A DNA stretch of 64,000 bases, taken from NCBI GenBank assembly GCA_965204925.1, contig OZ242021.1, forward strand, positions 2,480,001 to 2,544,000. Direction: 5' to 3'. Source of the DNA: G963663315 sp965204925. Lineage in GTDB: Bacteria > Pseudomonadota > Gammaproteobacteria > Arenicellales > Poriferihabitantaceae. A program made the position numbers and the translations under genes. The notes under the pieces are model-generated. The model had not been told where the DNA came from. It did not search any database and worked only from the letters and a program-made list of their open reading frames with translations. Every line of letters starts with the position of its first letter. Position 1 is the first letter of the stretch. This document shows, one piece after another, positions 7,392 through 16,645 of this stretch.

Positions 7392-7664
7392 ATGTCATAT
7401 AATGATGTTGTCAGGAAATCCGTGGAGGAAGCTATCCGGAAGTTCGATCAACGCGGAAAGGATGCTATGCTGAAGAAGTACGGTAGAGGGGCCTCAACGA
7501 GATGGTATGTTTGCTATCGTGGCAGGCTCTATGACCAGAAGCTTCTATTGCGGGCAGCTCATGAGCTGCAAGGTCTGGGCCGCCTCCCCTCCGGTCCGGG
7601 AACGTTTAAAGCTGGTCAAGCGAGACAGCATCTGAAGAGTCTTGGGTTTGATGTTGTCGGTTAG
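7392..7664 (+). CDS. Small protein resembling the ScoMcrA N-terminal head domain
   Basis: A 90-aa protein with AAGGAG upstream of its ATG. The pattern, a helix (VRKSVEEAIRKFDQRGKDAML), then KKYG, an aromatic strand (TRWYVCYRGRLYDQKLLL), RAAHELQG and a final LKSLGFDVV, matches my recollection of the N-terminal head domain of ScoMcrA-type HNH restriction enzymes, which recognise modified DNA. Here the domain stands alone: it ends at a normal stop and no HNH or SRA part follows before the ATPase gene. It may be a DNA-binding protein of the island or a remnant. Its place beside cas9 suggests a defence context, an inference. Confidence 0.6.
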   Translation: MSYNDVVRKSVEEAIRKFDQRGKDAMLKKYGRGASTRWYVCYRGRLYDQKLLLRAAHELQGLGRLPSGPGTFKAGQARQHLKSLGFDVVG

Positions 7665-7781
7665 AAATAGAGTGCACAAGTATTATTTGGAACTACATTT
7701 CTGCCGATACCGTGATTCTTCACCCTTTGTGGCGCACAAACAAGATGAAAAGGTGTTTCATTATTTGATTCCCTCCCCGGG

Positions 7782-8936
7782 TCAGGACCGCGAATACTCC
7801 TGCACGAACGACATCAGGCTCGGGATACCGGGTTCGTAGTTGTAGCCCCCGATTCGCCAGACATAACCCAGATGGGAAAGCTGCTCCAGTTTCCCCATGA
7901 TGTCTCTGTCTGTGACAGGGTCACCATCGTCCGCCATACCTTTTCGAATGGCTTCCTCTACCGTGCGTTCATGCAGATGCGGTTGCTTGTTCTGGATAAA
8001 GGCATTTGCAACGTTTGCAGCTACAGTGAGCAAACCCGCTTTTTTTATCTCATCGAACCGAATTTGATACATGGCATCGCGTTTGCTTACCGTCTCCGCC
8101 TCTACCTCCTGAAGCATATCCATGGAAACTGTCCGCGCCCCGCTCTGTTGCATCCGCCGCGCCAGACAATCACCGTGGACTTGCAGGAAAAAAGGATAGC
8201 AGTGGGTACGCTCCACGATTTCCTCAACGACACCGGACGCAAAGGATACGCCTGTTTCCTGTAACGGTACGATGATCGCGTCCCTGGCTTCTTCAGGTAA
8301 TAATCTCCCTAATGGAAACAGTTCGTTGCGATCCCAGAATGAGGCATTTGCGCTTGCCAGGGTTGCTCTCAAGTTCGGGGTGCCGGCCAGTACCAGCAGG
8401 AACGGGCGGCCTTCGCTGCGTACCGTCTGGCTGGCATTCAACAGGTTTTCTGCAATTTCCGGTCTTAATCTGTGAGCTTCGTCAACGATCAGGATAAGAG
8501 GTTTGCGTTTACACTTTTCGCTTATCAGATTTTCTATTGCCGATAATGAACTGGATAAATCTATTTCAATGCCCGCTGCTCCGGGCATCCACCCGACAGA
8601 ACCGGTCACCTTCTGAAGCCTGTCCCTGAATTTCTTTTTACCCCATAACAAGCTGGTTAATTGCTCCGGGGTCTCCATTTTTCCCGGAGTAGCCCACACA
8701 ATTTCCAGCGTTTTTGCTGTTTTTTGGAGCGTCTCTTGTTGCAGGTAACGGAGCAGGGCGGTTTTGCCGTTTCCACGGGGGCCGTAGACGACCATATCCC
8801 GACTGAGCGCTTTCCGTTTCTTCAGGGCTTCGACACAATCCCGGAAATATTCCTGTTCGCGTTTGCGCCCGGCCAGATAGGGCGGCACCGCCCCGGTACC
8901 CGGCGTAAACAGATTTTTCAAATCTTGCTTGCTCAC
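7782..8936 (-). CDS. AAA ATPase, copy 2 (complete)
   Basis: A 384-aa ATPase from a GTG at 8936, the same start as copy 1. It has a P-loop (GPRGNGKTALL, ~50), Walker B (LILIVDEAHRL, ~150), a sensor-1-like segment (LLVLAGTPNL, ~185), an arginine-rich region after it (FWDRNELFPLGRL), and a C-terminal part with a winged-helix look (IMGKLEQLSHLGYVWRIGG). No nuclease, transposase or membrane segment is seen, so it probably acts with a partner that is not adjacent. It faces the McrA-head gene tail to tail, with 117 non-coding bases between. Confidence 0.8.
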   Translation of the reverse strand: MSKQDLKNLFTPGTGAVPPYLAGRKREQEYFRDCVEALKKRKALSRDMVVYGPRGNGKTALLRYLQQETLQKTAKTLEIVWATPGKMETPEQLTSLLWGKKKFRDRLQKVTGSVGWMPGAAGIEIDLSSSLSAIENLISEKCKRKPLILIVDEAHRLRPEIAENLLNASQTVRSEGRPFLLVLAGTPNLRATLASANASFWDRNELFPLGRLLPEEARDAIIVPLQETGVSFASGVVEEIVERTHCYPFFLQVHGDCLARRMQQSGARTVSMDMLQEVEAETVSKRDAMYQIRFDEIKKAGLLTVAANVANAFIQNKQPHLHERTVEEAIRKGMADDGDPVTDRDIMGKLEQLSHLGYVWRIGGYNYEPGIPSLMSFVQEYSRS

Positions 8937-8994
8937 TGGTTATTCCCCAAGCCGCCCATCCTGCCCCAATTCAGTGGTGTTGTCAAAAATCAGT
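8202..8994. repeat. Direct repeat, right copy
   Basis: Partner of 1-796 in the same orientation. Recombination between the two would delete about 8.2 kb containing the insertion sequence, the whole CRISPR-cas locus and the McrA-head gene, leaving one ATPase gene. Confidence 0.9.
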
Positions 8995-9047
8995 GCAGCC
9001 TGTAAGACAGCCCGCTCATGCTGAAGCTGAAAAGTGTGCCGCGGCAT

Positions 9048-11072
9048 TCAGCATTTGTCTTGCAGCCGGGACAGTTGGCGGCGGTCAATGTGACAGAATA
9101 TGGTGTGACCGTTGACGGTTTGCGCCGGCGGGACGGTATCATCACAGATTTTTCCGACCTTGCGCGGGCATCGGAGTTGAAATGGACACCCCGTGTCGGG
9201 TGGAATGGTTTCGACGGCATCACTGCTCTTGATATGGAAGTGTATATCGGGGTCTGCGTGGGGCACGGCTTCCATCAACACTTCGGTATAGGGATGAAAG
9301 GCGGGCTTGTAAACTGCGTCGACCGGGCCGATTTCGCAAATTCGCCCGTGGTACAGTACGAGCACGCGGTCGGCAATTGCCCGTACTGTGGCGAGGTCAT
9401 GTGAGACAAACAGGTACGCGACTCCGTTCTCCTGTTGCAGTTTGGACAGCAGTTCCAGCACCGCGGCCTGAACGGAAACATCCAGCGCTGAAGTGACTTC
9501 GTCGCATAATACCAGTATCGGTTCTGCGGCAAAGGCACGGGCAATACCCACGCGCTGCTTTTCTCCACCGGACAATTGATCGGGTGTGCGCCCCAGGTAG
9601 TCTCCGGTGAGACGCACATTCTCCAGAATTCCGACCGCCTTGTCGATGGCCTCGGCCCGATCGATATCAAAGTAGAGTCGCAGCGGGGCGCACAGGATTT
9701 CGGCAATGGTCTTGCGGGGATTAAGCGACGAATCAGGATTCTGGAAAATCATCTGGATGTCTTTCTTGCACTGTAACGAGCGGGCATCCGCCAGACAATC
9801 GAGTTCCTCTCCTCCGGCCATCCGCATGCTTCCCTTGCAGGGCAAGATCAAGCCCGCGACCGCTCGCAGTATGGTCGATTTCCCGCTGCCTGATTCCCCT
9901 GCCACAGCAATCGTTTCCCCTCTGTTGAGGATCAGGTTTACGTTGTTTACGGTGAGCGTCTGCGGCCTGTCTCTCCATCCCGTGAAGCGTCTGAACAGGC
10001 TCGGACGATCATAAGATATGGCGAGGTTGCGAAGTTCAAGCAGACTGTGGTTTTTACCGTTTGTGTTCGTCGCTCGGCTTTTCCCCTGAAAACGTCTTTG
10101 CGGGAATTTTCCGGAATCGAAGTGACAACGTACGAGGGCTCCGCTCACTGTTTTGTTCAACGGCGGCGATTCGAGCAGGCATACCGTCTGTCGATGTGTG
10201 CATCTGGGCGCAAAGGCGCACGCGCTTCCGGCTGTTGACAGTTTCGGCGGATAACCCGGCAGGGCTTGCGGAATCCGGGCGTCGTCAATTTTCGGGATTG
10301 AAGACAGCAATCCGCGGGTATAGGGGTGAGACGGGTTTTTGAGAATTTCGGAACTGTTTCCCAGTTCCACCAGTTCTCCGGCATACAGCACCGCGATCCG
10401 ATCGCTGATACGGGCAACCGCTCCCAAGTCATGGCTGACAAACACCATGGCCACGCCATGTTGATGGCAAAGAACCTTGAGCAGTTCGAGAATATGCGCC
10501 TGGGTGGTGACATCAAGTCCGGTAGTCGGCTCATCCAGCAACAGTACGCGGGGGCGACCGGCCAGAGCCATGGCGATAGCGCAACGCTGTTGCTGACCGC
10601 CCGACAACTCATGCGGATGACGCTCGCGGATCTGTTCGGGGCAGGGTAACCGGACTTGCCCCAGAAGGTCCGTTACTGCCGTTTTCCTGTTCGCGGAGGT
10701 GAGGTCGGTATGCAGCATCAGGGACTCTTCAATCTGTCTGCCAACCGTCATGGTAGGGGTCAGGGATTGCCCTGCATTTTGTGGAACCAGACAGATCTCT
10801 CCGCCTCTGAGCGCTTCAAGCGCACGACGGCTTATGTCGAACATGGAGACATTATCAAAAATGGCGTTGCCGCCCAGCAACTCAAGTCTCCGATCCAGAT
10901 AGCCCATCATGGACAACGCAACTGTGCTTTTGCCGGAGCCGGATTCTCCAACGATGCCCAGAACTTCGTTTGGCCTGACATCCAGTGTGATCTCCCTTAG
11001 CACCGGGGCCGGAGCAGCGCCGCCGGTCTTGACTCCGACAGACAGGCTGTCAACATGAATCAGTCGATTCAT
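9048..11072 (-). CDS. Peptide-type ABC importer, fused double ATPase
   Basis: A 674-aa protein with two complete ABC ATPase modules, the DppD-DppF fusion layout seen in YejF and GsiA. Module 1 has GESGSGKSTVAL (~42), LSGGQQQRCAIAMAL and VLLLDEPTTGLD; module 2 has GESGSGKSTILR, LSGGEKQRVGIARAF and LVLCDEVTSALD. Each module ends with the Cys-containing oligopeptide-transporter C-terminal domain (around FAPRCTHRQTVC and FQLRCPRKVGKIC). It abuts the permease gene at 11073 and is the last gene of the long minus-strand run. It powers uptake by the importer formed with the next three genes; the substrate is unknown. Confidence 0.93.
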   Translation of the reverse strand: MNRLIHVDSLSVGVKTGGAAPAPVLREITLDVRPNEVLGIVGESGSGKSTVALSMMGYLDRRLELLGGNAIFDNVSMFDISRRALEALRGGEICLVPQNAGQSLTPTMTVGRQIEESLMLHTDLTSANRKTAVTDLLGQVRLPCPEQIRERHPHELSGGQQQRCAIAMALAGRPRVLLLDEPTTGLDVTTQAHILELLKVLCHQHGVAMVFVSHDLGAVARISDRIAVLYAGELVELGNSSEILKNPSHPYTRGLLSSIPKIDDARIPQALPGYPPKLSTAGSACAFAPRCTHRQTVCLLESPPLNKTVSGALVRCHFDSGKFPQRRFQGKSRATNTNGKNHSLLELRNLAISYDRPSLFRRFTGWRDRPQTLTVNNVNLILNRGETIAVAGESGSGKSTILRAVAGLILPCKGSMRMAGGEELDCLADARSLQCKKDIQMIFQNPDSSLNPRKTIAEILCAPLRLYFDIDRAEAIDKAVGILENVRLTGDYLGRTPDQLSGGEKQRVGIARAFAAEPILVLCDEVTSALDVSVQAAVLELLSKLQQENGVAYLFVSHDLATVRAIADRVLVLYHGRICEIGPVDAVYKPAFHPYTEVLMEAVPHADPDIHFHIKSSDAVETIPPDTGCPFQLRCPRKVGKICDDTVPPAQTVNGHTIFCHIDRRQLSRLQDKC

Positions 11073-11990
11073 TCAGGTGACCACTTGCTGAACGTCGACA
11101 CGTAATGCCCTGCCCAGCGCGTCGGCAAACAGGTTGATCCCGATAATAAGCGTGGACAGGAATACTGCCGGCCAGACACCGGCCCAAGGAGCTACAGTCA
11201 GGAATTCCCTGGAATCGGAAATCATCAACCCCCAATCCGGTGTTGGCGGCGTGGCGCCAAAGCCGAGAAAACTCAGGGAACTGAATGCCAGCATCATCCA
11301 TGACCAGCGCATCGCCCATTCCACCAGCAGAATGTCCTGCAAATTCGGCATAATCTCCCTGAAAACAATGAACGCCAAACCATGCCCGCGTACGCGGGCG
11401 GCGATAATGTAATCCTTGACGGCAATGCTTTGCGCGGCGCCGCGAGCGATGCGAATGACTGAAATACCGTTGAAGAAGGCCAGGGTCGGGATCAAGGCGT
11501 AAACTCCGCCGTCGGTAAAGCTGACAATCAACAGCAGGAACAGAAGTCCGGGGATAGCGAGAAACGCATCGACCAGACGCATGCACAGTTCGTCGACGCG
11601 GCCGCCCGACAGACCGAGCAGAATACCGGTCATTCCACCCCACAGGGCCGCGATAACGGCGGAGATCAGGGTGATGACAATGGAGATGCGCCCGCCGGTA
11701 ATGGTTCTGCTGAATACGTCTCTGCCCAGGCTGTCTGTACCCATCGGGTACTCCCGCGAGGGCGCCTGCAGGATGCGGTCCGCATTTTGCATGGCAACAT
11801 CATAAGGGGTGATCAACGGAGCGGCCGCTGCCAGCAGCAGGTGAAACGCAACAAGAAACAGGCCAATCGCGCCGACCGGTCTGGAAATGATGTCACGCAG
11901 GACGGTAACCCCGCCCGCGAGACGTGAATGTCCGAACGAAGGGTAAATTGTATTTTTGACCGGGTTCACCGGAGGCTCGCTCGCAATCAT
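11073..11990 (-). CDS. Peptide-type ABC importer permease, DppC-like
   Basis: A 305-aa inner-membrane permease. The N-terminal tail and first membrane helix (~40-60) are followed by the NADRILQAPSREYPMGTDSLGRDVFSR segment typical of DppC/OppC (only partly quoted in motifs: GTDSLGRDVFSR). The coupling loop is IIAARVRGHGLAFIVFREIMPN. Its start overlaps the stop of the DppB-like gene by four bases, so the two are probably translationally coupled and form the heterodimeric pore. Confidence 0.92.
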   Translation of the reverse strand: MIASEPPVNPVKNTIYPSFGHSRLAGGVTVLRDIISRPVGAIGLFLVAFHLLLAAAAPLITPYDVAMQNADRILQAPSREYPMGTDSLGRDVFSRTITGGRISIVITLISAVIAALWGGMTGILLGLSGGRVDELCMRLVDAFLAIPGLLFLLLIVSFTDGGVYALIPTLAFFNGISVIRIARGAAQSIAVKDYIIAARVRGHGLAFIVFREIMPNLQDILLVEWAMRWSWMMLAFSSLSFLGFGATPPTPDWGLMISDSREFLTVAPWAGVWPAVFLSTLIIGINLFADALGRALRVDVQQVVT

Positions 11991-12952
11991 CGAATCCCTT
12001 CCGCGGAAACTTTTGTCCGCAGTCTCGGATCCAATAATATAACCAGTAAATCAGCGATTAGATTGATAGCGATGTATATGACTGCAAACATCAGCGTGAT
12101 GGCCTGAACGAGTGGCAGGTCGCGGTCGAAAATACTCTGGATTATCAGGGCGCCCAGTCCCGGATAGTTGAAAACCTTTTCTATCACAACAACTCCGCTG
12201 AGCAGCCAGGCCATGGTCAGGGCGGCGATATTGATCGTTGGCAGCAAGGCGCTTGGCAGCATGTGTCGCAACAGAAGGCGTTTGAATGGCGTCCCCTTCA
12301 ATATTGCCATCTTCACGAATTCACTGGACATGGTATTGATCACACTCGCCCGCGTTATACGCAGGATGTGTGCGGTCATTACAAAGGCCAGCGTAATGAC
12401 CGGCAGTATGATGTTGGGCAGTATTTCAGTTACCGAGGCATCAGTCGGCAATATAGTCACTGCGGGGAACCACTTCAGTGTGATCGCGAACAGAAAGATC
12501 AATACGGTGGCAATCACGAATTCGGGGATTGTCATGGCCAGTAACGCAATGCCGGATACGACATGATCGGGGAAGCGCTCCCGGTAAACTCCAGCAATCA
12601 CCCCCAGTATGATTGCCAGAGGGATGCCAAGAAGGGCAGCGGACAACCCCAGTATGACCGTATTGCGGAATCGCGGCGCAATGATGTCGCGGACAGGGCG
12701 TTTGCGTTTCAGCGAATCTCCCAAATCCCCCCGCAGGGTTTTCCCGGACCAGTCGAAGAAACGTTCGACAGAAGGTTTGTCAAGCCCAAGCGCGGACTGG
12801 CACCTGGATAATCGTTCGCCCTGGGCAAGTTTACCGAGGTAGGCTGTACAGGCATCGCCGGGCAACGCTTCGGTCACTGTGAATACCACGATTGCGACAA
12901 ACACCAGCGTGAATACCGCCATGACCAGTCGCTGCGGGAGAATTTTCAGCAA
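11987..12952 (-). CDS. Peptide-type ABC importer permease, DppB-like
   Basis: A 321-aa permease with the DppB layout: first membrane helix at ~10-30, a periplasmic loop with LGLDKPSVERFFDW and LRGDLGDSLKRKRPV, then five more helices. The coupling segment is EFVKMAILKGTPFKRLLLRHMLPSA. It starts 12 bases after the binding-protein gene and overlaps the DppC-like gene by four bases. Confidence 0.92.
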   Translation of the reverse strand: MLKILPQRLVMAVFTLVFVAIVVFTVTEALPGDACTAYLGKLAQGERLSRCQSALGLDKPSVERFFDWSGKTLRGDLGDSLKRKRPVRDIIAPRFRNTVILGLSAALLGIPLAIILGVIAGVYRERFPDHVVSGIALLAMTIPEFVIATVLIFLFAITLKWFPAVTILPTDASVTEILPNIILPVITLAFVMTAHILRITRASVINTMSSEFVKMAILKGTPFKRLLLRHMLPSALLPTINIAALTMAWLLSGVVVIEKVFNYPGLGALIIQSIFDRDLPLVQAITLMFAVIYIAINLIADLLVILLDPRLRTKVSAEGIR

Positions 12953-12964
12953 GACAACCCCTCT

Positions 12965-14485
12965 TTATTCTGTGGCTACCTTGTGCCAGTCGACAAATAG
13001 CGTTTTTTCAGAAGGCAGGCTTGAAATCCGGGCGCTGAATACCCGGTTTATATTGAGATAGAACGGAATGATCGCGCCGCCCTCGTCAAACAGGATGTGC
13101 TGGGTTCTTGCGTACATCGAGTGGCGCCTGAGCGGATCGGTTTCCTTGCGGGCCATGTCCAGGCTATGATCAAAGTCGCGATTGCTCCAGTAAGTTTCGT
13201 TCCAGGGAGCGCCCGAGCGAAACGCTTCGTTCAGAATCTGGTCTGCCGGGCGCTGGTTCCAGCGCGTTGATACGAACGATTCCTGCATCCAGGTGTCGGT
13301 CCAGTAACCGTCGGCGGGAACCTGATGAATATGCACCCGTATACCGGCTTCGGCAGCCTGGCTCTGGTAAACCTCGGCCATTGAGAGAAACAGCCTTTCA
13401 ACCGGTGAGGTATACAAGTGTACATCTATTCCGCTGCCATAACCGGCTTCTTCCAGCAATGCTCTGGCGGCGGCAATATCTTGCTGGCACTCCATATCTG
13501 CGTGATATGGGTCGCCGGGCCATACCGGAGTGTCGCAGGCAGGCTCGCCCCCGCCATCACCAAGCGCCAGTTTGACCATATCCGGTCGATCAACGACCAG
13601 ACGCATTGCCTTGCGCACCCTGACGTCATCAAACGGCGGCTGGTCGGTTCGCATGACCATTCCCGTCCAATGGCCGGTTCTCACGGTCTGTACGATGAAA
13701 TCGGGGTTGTTTTCAAACAGCCTCAACTGTCTTCGATCGATTGAGGGCAGGTAGTCTATCTGTCCGGCCAACATGGCCTGGATCTGTGCCACCTGATCGG
13801 GAATGGCAACGACCTCAATGCGCCCGATCCGGGGAGGTCCTTGCCAGTATTCCCGATTGGCAACGAGCAGAGTTATGCCCTCGGGATCATTTCCAAGTAA
13901 TTTATACGGTCCGGTTCCGTCTCCAGTCTGTTCAATCGTGGCGGCGCTGTTTTCCGCGATCACGGCGCAGCGCGGATCAATCAGCAGCAACGGCAGGTCG
14001 GCATGGGCAGATTGCAGATGAAAGCGGACCGTGAGCTCATCAAGCGCTTCGACCCGCTCAATAACTGCCAGCGCAGACGCGACCGGGGAGCCTCTATCAG
14101 GATCAAGCGCGTGATTGATCGAGTAAACGACATCCGTGGCTACAAGCGGTTTTCCGCTATGGAACCTGACTCCCGGTCTCAGATTGAACGTCCAGGTGCG
14201 GGCATCTTCGGACATTTCCCAGGAAGCAGCCAGACCCGGCTCGACGCCACCATCTTCATTCTGGTGAACGAGTCGGTCGAACAGGGTCAGTGTCGTGAAA
14301 TAAAATCGGGTGGGGGAATAGGGGTCGAGAGACTCGGCGCCACCGAAGCCGGCATCATGGGCAAGACGCAGTGCCCGGGCATGGGCAGCGGAGAGACACA
14401 GGGATAGCGACAGCGCAATCGCCAGTATGGATCGGGCCAGCCAAAAACATGGAAGTCCGCAGTTATCAGCAAGTTTGCAAGGCAC
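12965..14485 (-). CDS. Periplasmic solute-binding protein, peptide/nickel (family 5) type
   Basis: A 506-aa protein with a signal peptide (hydrophobic core ILAIALSLSLCLS, likely cleavage after AHA near residue 36). Family-5 hallmarks include TWTFNLRPGVRFHSGKPLVATDVVYS (key part LRPGVRFHSG) near 95 and DDVRVRKAMRLVVDR near 280. It captures the substrate for the permeases downstream. The start overlaps the end of the FkbM gene by 20 bases, which ties the importer to the enzymes upstream. The ligand cannot be predicted; family members bind peptides, opines, sugars or nickel. Confidence 0.9.
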   Translation of the reverse strand: MPCKLADNCGLPCFWLARSILAIALSLSLCLSAAHARALRLAHDAGFGGAESLDPYSPTRFYFTTLTLFDRLVHQNEDGGVEPGLAASWEMSEDARTWTFNLRPGVRFHSGKPLVATDVVYSINHALDPDRGSPVASALAVIERVEALDELTVRFHLQSAHADLPLLLIDPRCAVIAENSAATIEQTGDGTGPYKLLGNDPEGITLLVANREYWQGPPRIGRIEVVAIPDQVAQIQAMLAGQIDYLPSIDRRQLRLFENNPDFIVQTVRTGHWTGMVMRTDQPPFDDVRVRKAMRLVVDRPDMVKLALGDGGGEPACDTPVWPGDPYHADMECQQDIAAARALLEEAGYGSGIDVHLYTSPVERLFLSMAEVYQSQAAEAGIRVHIHQVPADGYWTDTWMQESFVSTRWNQRPADQILNEAFRSGAPWNETYWSNRDFDHSLDMARKETDPLRRHSMYARTQHILFDEGGAIIPFYLNINRVFSARISSLPSEKTLFVDWHKVATE

Positions 14486-15497
14486 GTTGTATCATTGCAA
14501 AAGTTTTCGAGTTCTCCCGGCAAGCGAACAGATTGTAACCCCTGTTCGGATTTGTTTTCATGGAGTTGACATCCCTGACATCGGTAACAGCCGTACAGTT
14601 CCCGTATTCAACGTGAAATACCGATAATCCGCAGTCGAGCACATACCGGCTTACGGCGCTGGCAGGGTCGCCCCCGTGATCTTCATAGACAAGCAGAAAC
14701 TCCCCTCGCAGAGTCTGCGCCGCGCCGCGGAGCGCTTCGACTTCCAGGCCTTCGATGTCGAGCTTTATCACTACCGGCTGGTCTTTTGCAGCGAACCGGG
14801 AAACCAGCTGGTCTACCGATACCGACTCGACCCATTCACTTTGCGAGAGGGCGTAGCCGGGTTTGGGAAGGATTGAGGCGGCTTCATTGGCCAGCGAAGC
14901 GGGATTGATGTTTATCCTGACCGGCTTCCCGGGCTGTTCACAGACTGCGCCCCGGATCGTGGTAAACCGGCAATCATTGAGTCGGTTATTCAGACGCAGA
15001 CTGTAAAAATTCGACTTGACCGGCTCAACCGCGACCACTTTTTTACAGGAACAGGCGGCAGATGAAACGAGAACACTCCAGTAGCCGTGGTTTGCGCCGA
15101 GGTCAAGAAACAGATAATCAAGCGAATCAACCGCTTTCAACACTCGTTCAATTTCCGGTTCGTAGGAAAATCCCCGGCAAACCAGTTTGTTCCAGTAAGA
15201 GTCGGCCAGATAGAAGCGGAAGCGAGTATCCGGGTTGAGGCGGACGATACAGGGCGAGTCCCGCTCGACGAACCTGCCGACCCATACACCCACCCACGCC
15301 AGCCATTTATAGCCGAACGGACGACTGATCGCACCATACAGTTTGAGCAGGCAGACCGCGAAAATATTTACCGGACTCCTGTCGAACGTGAGGGTTCTGC
15401 CTGGCAACGAAGTCAGCGCCCGCGGTTGCGGCCGGTCACGCCGGTTCCGCTGGCAGCTTTCCAGCAATCCATTTGGCGAAATGGTGTGAAGGCTCAT
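14466..15497 (-). CDS. FkbM-family methyltransferase
   Basis: An S-adenosylmethionine-dependent O-methyltransferase-like protein. Motif I is YLFLDLGANHGYWS (~130-145), the acidic end of the second strand is VVAVEPVKSNF, and a later core motif is VVIKLDIEGLEVEALRGA (~245), which is typical of FkbM. The ATG at 15497 gives 343 aa but overlaps the Rieske gene by 62 bases, and its first ~30 residues look non-homologous; a TTG at 15407 is an alternative. The target is unknown. Being embedded between the oxygenases and the importer suggests it acts on the same compound or a related surface glycan; this is inference. Confidence 0.82.
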   Translation of the reverse strand: MSLHTISPNGLLESCQRNRRDRPQPRALTSLPGRTLTFDRSPVNIFAVCLLKLYGAISRPFGYKWLAWVGVWVGRFVERDSPCIVRLNPDTRFRFYLADSYWNKLVCRGFSYEPEIERVLKAVDSLDYLFLDLGANHGYWSVLVSSAACSCKKVVAVEPVKSNFYSLRLNNRLNDCRFTTIRGAVCEQPGKPVRININPASLANEAASILPKPGYALSQSEWVESVSVDQLVSRFAAKDQPVVIKLDIEGLEVEALRGAAQTLRGEFLLVYEDHGGDPASAVSRYVLDCGLSVFHVEYGNCTAVTDVRDVNSMKTNPNRGYNLFACRENSKTFAMIQRALQTC

Positions 15498-16602
15498 CCA
15501 TTAACGGAGTGAACACTCCGCCCCGGAATGCCGGGGAATGTCTTCCGCGCTGCATACCTTCAATGACTCCGACGTCCTCATTGAATACTTTTGTCCAGAA
15601 TTTCAGGCGAATTTCCCGTTCTTCGCGATATTCTTCCGATTCGGCGGCGTCTCCAAGATAATAAATTTGCAAATGATCGAGCGTCCGGTTAACTCCAACC
15701 GGTTCCAGAATCCGGCTCCAGAAATGGTCGCAATGAAGTCCCAGAAAGACATTGGGGTAAAGTGATGGATACTCCGCTTCCTGTTGTGGCCATCCCTCGA
15801 ACAGTGGAAAAGGCTTGCTGTTTATCCTGTTGTGGTCGTATCGGGAACTGCCTTGCCCGGCAAACAGATCCTCACCATAGAAATGATAATGGTCTTCCAG
15901 CCTTGAGACTGTATTCAAGTCAGGATGCACCCAGGGCAAATGGTAACTCTCCAGGTTGTTTTCCATGTCCAGTTTCCAGTTACCGGCAAAATCAATGGTC
16001 AGTCTGCCGTAGTCTCCGGCTGCCCTGAGCTGTGCAAATTGCGACCGGCTGCCGAGCCTGTCAATACGGCGTTGCAAGGGAGCGATAAACTGTTCGAAAG
16101 GGGGCGCCGTTCCCGACAGATTGACGAATACCAAATCCAGCCAGACCTGTGAACGAACCGCGTGCAGACCATATCCTGATCGGTCGAACCCTTCCACGTC
16201 ATTCTTTCCGGAGCCGCCTACATGGGGAGTCGCAATCAAGTTGCCTTCCAGGTCGTAGGTCCAGCAGTGGTAGGGGCATCGAATCAGTTTGTCGACGTGA
16301 CAAGGCTGCCAGACCAGTTCGTTACCACGGTGACTGCATACGTTATGAAATACGTTGACCTGGCCCCGGTCGTTACGGAGCATCAGCAACGGCGCTCCGA
16401 GGAATCCGATTGGTCTCAAATCCCCCGGCAATGGAACTGTGCAGGCATGGCCGACGCAGGCCCAGGTATTGGCAAACACGGATTGCCGTTCCCACTGGAA
16501 AAAATCGGGACACGTATAGGCCTGGTTCGGCAGTCCGGTGGCACAGCCGCCGCTGGCTGTAATCGCTTCAATTTGGGTCGGGGTTACGAACGGTTTGTTC
16601 AT
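15436..16602 (-). CDS. Rieske-type aromatic-ring/quaternary-amine oxygenase, alpha subunit
   Basis: A 388-aa oxygenase. The Rieske [2Fe-2S] ligands are in NVCSHRGNEL and IRCPYHCWTYD (~88-115). The mononuclear-iron site is NLESYHLPWVHPDL (~215-228). The layout resembles choline monooxygenase, glycine-betaine and carnitine oxygenases rather than ring-hydroxylating enzymes with a beta subunit, and no beta subunit is nearby. It needs a reductase/ferredoxin partner; none is in this operon, though a ferredoxin is at 25370. The substrate is unknown. Confidence 0.88.
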   Translation of the reverse strand: MNKPFVTPTQIEAITASGGCATGLPNQAYTCPDFFQWERQSVFANTWACVGHACTVPLPGDLRPIGFLGAPLLMLRNDRGQVNVFHNVCSHRGNELVWQPCHVDKLIRCPYHCWTYDLEGNLIATPHVGGSGKNDVEGFDRSGYGLHAVRSQVWLDLVFVNLSGTAPPFEQFIAPLQRRIDRLGSRSQFAQLRAAGDYGRLTIDFAGNWKLDMENNLESYHLPWVHPDLNTVSRLEDHYHFYGEDLFAGQGSSRYDHNRINSKPFPLFEGWPQQEAEYPSLYPNVFLGLHCDHFWSRILEPVGVNRTLDHLQIYYLGDAAESEEYREEREIRLKFWTKVFNEDVGVIEGMQRGRHSPAFRGGVFTPLMDEPSHHFAKWIAGKLPAEPA

Positions 16603-16645
16603 TCGATTTCAGTTCTTCGGAGAGGGGTTTGCAGGGGCGGTATCC

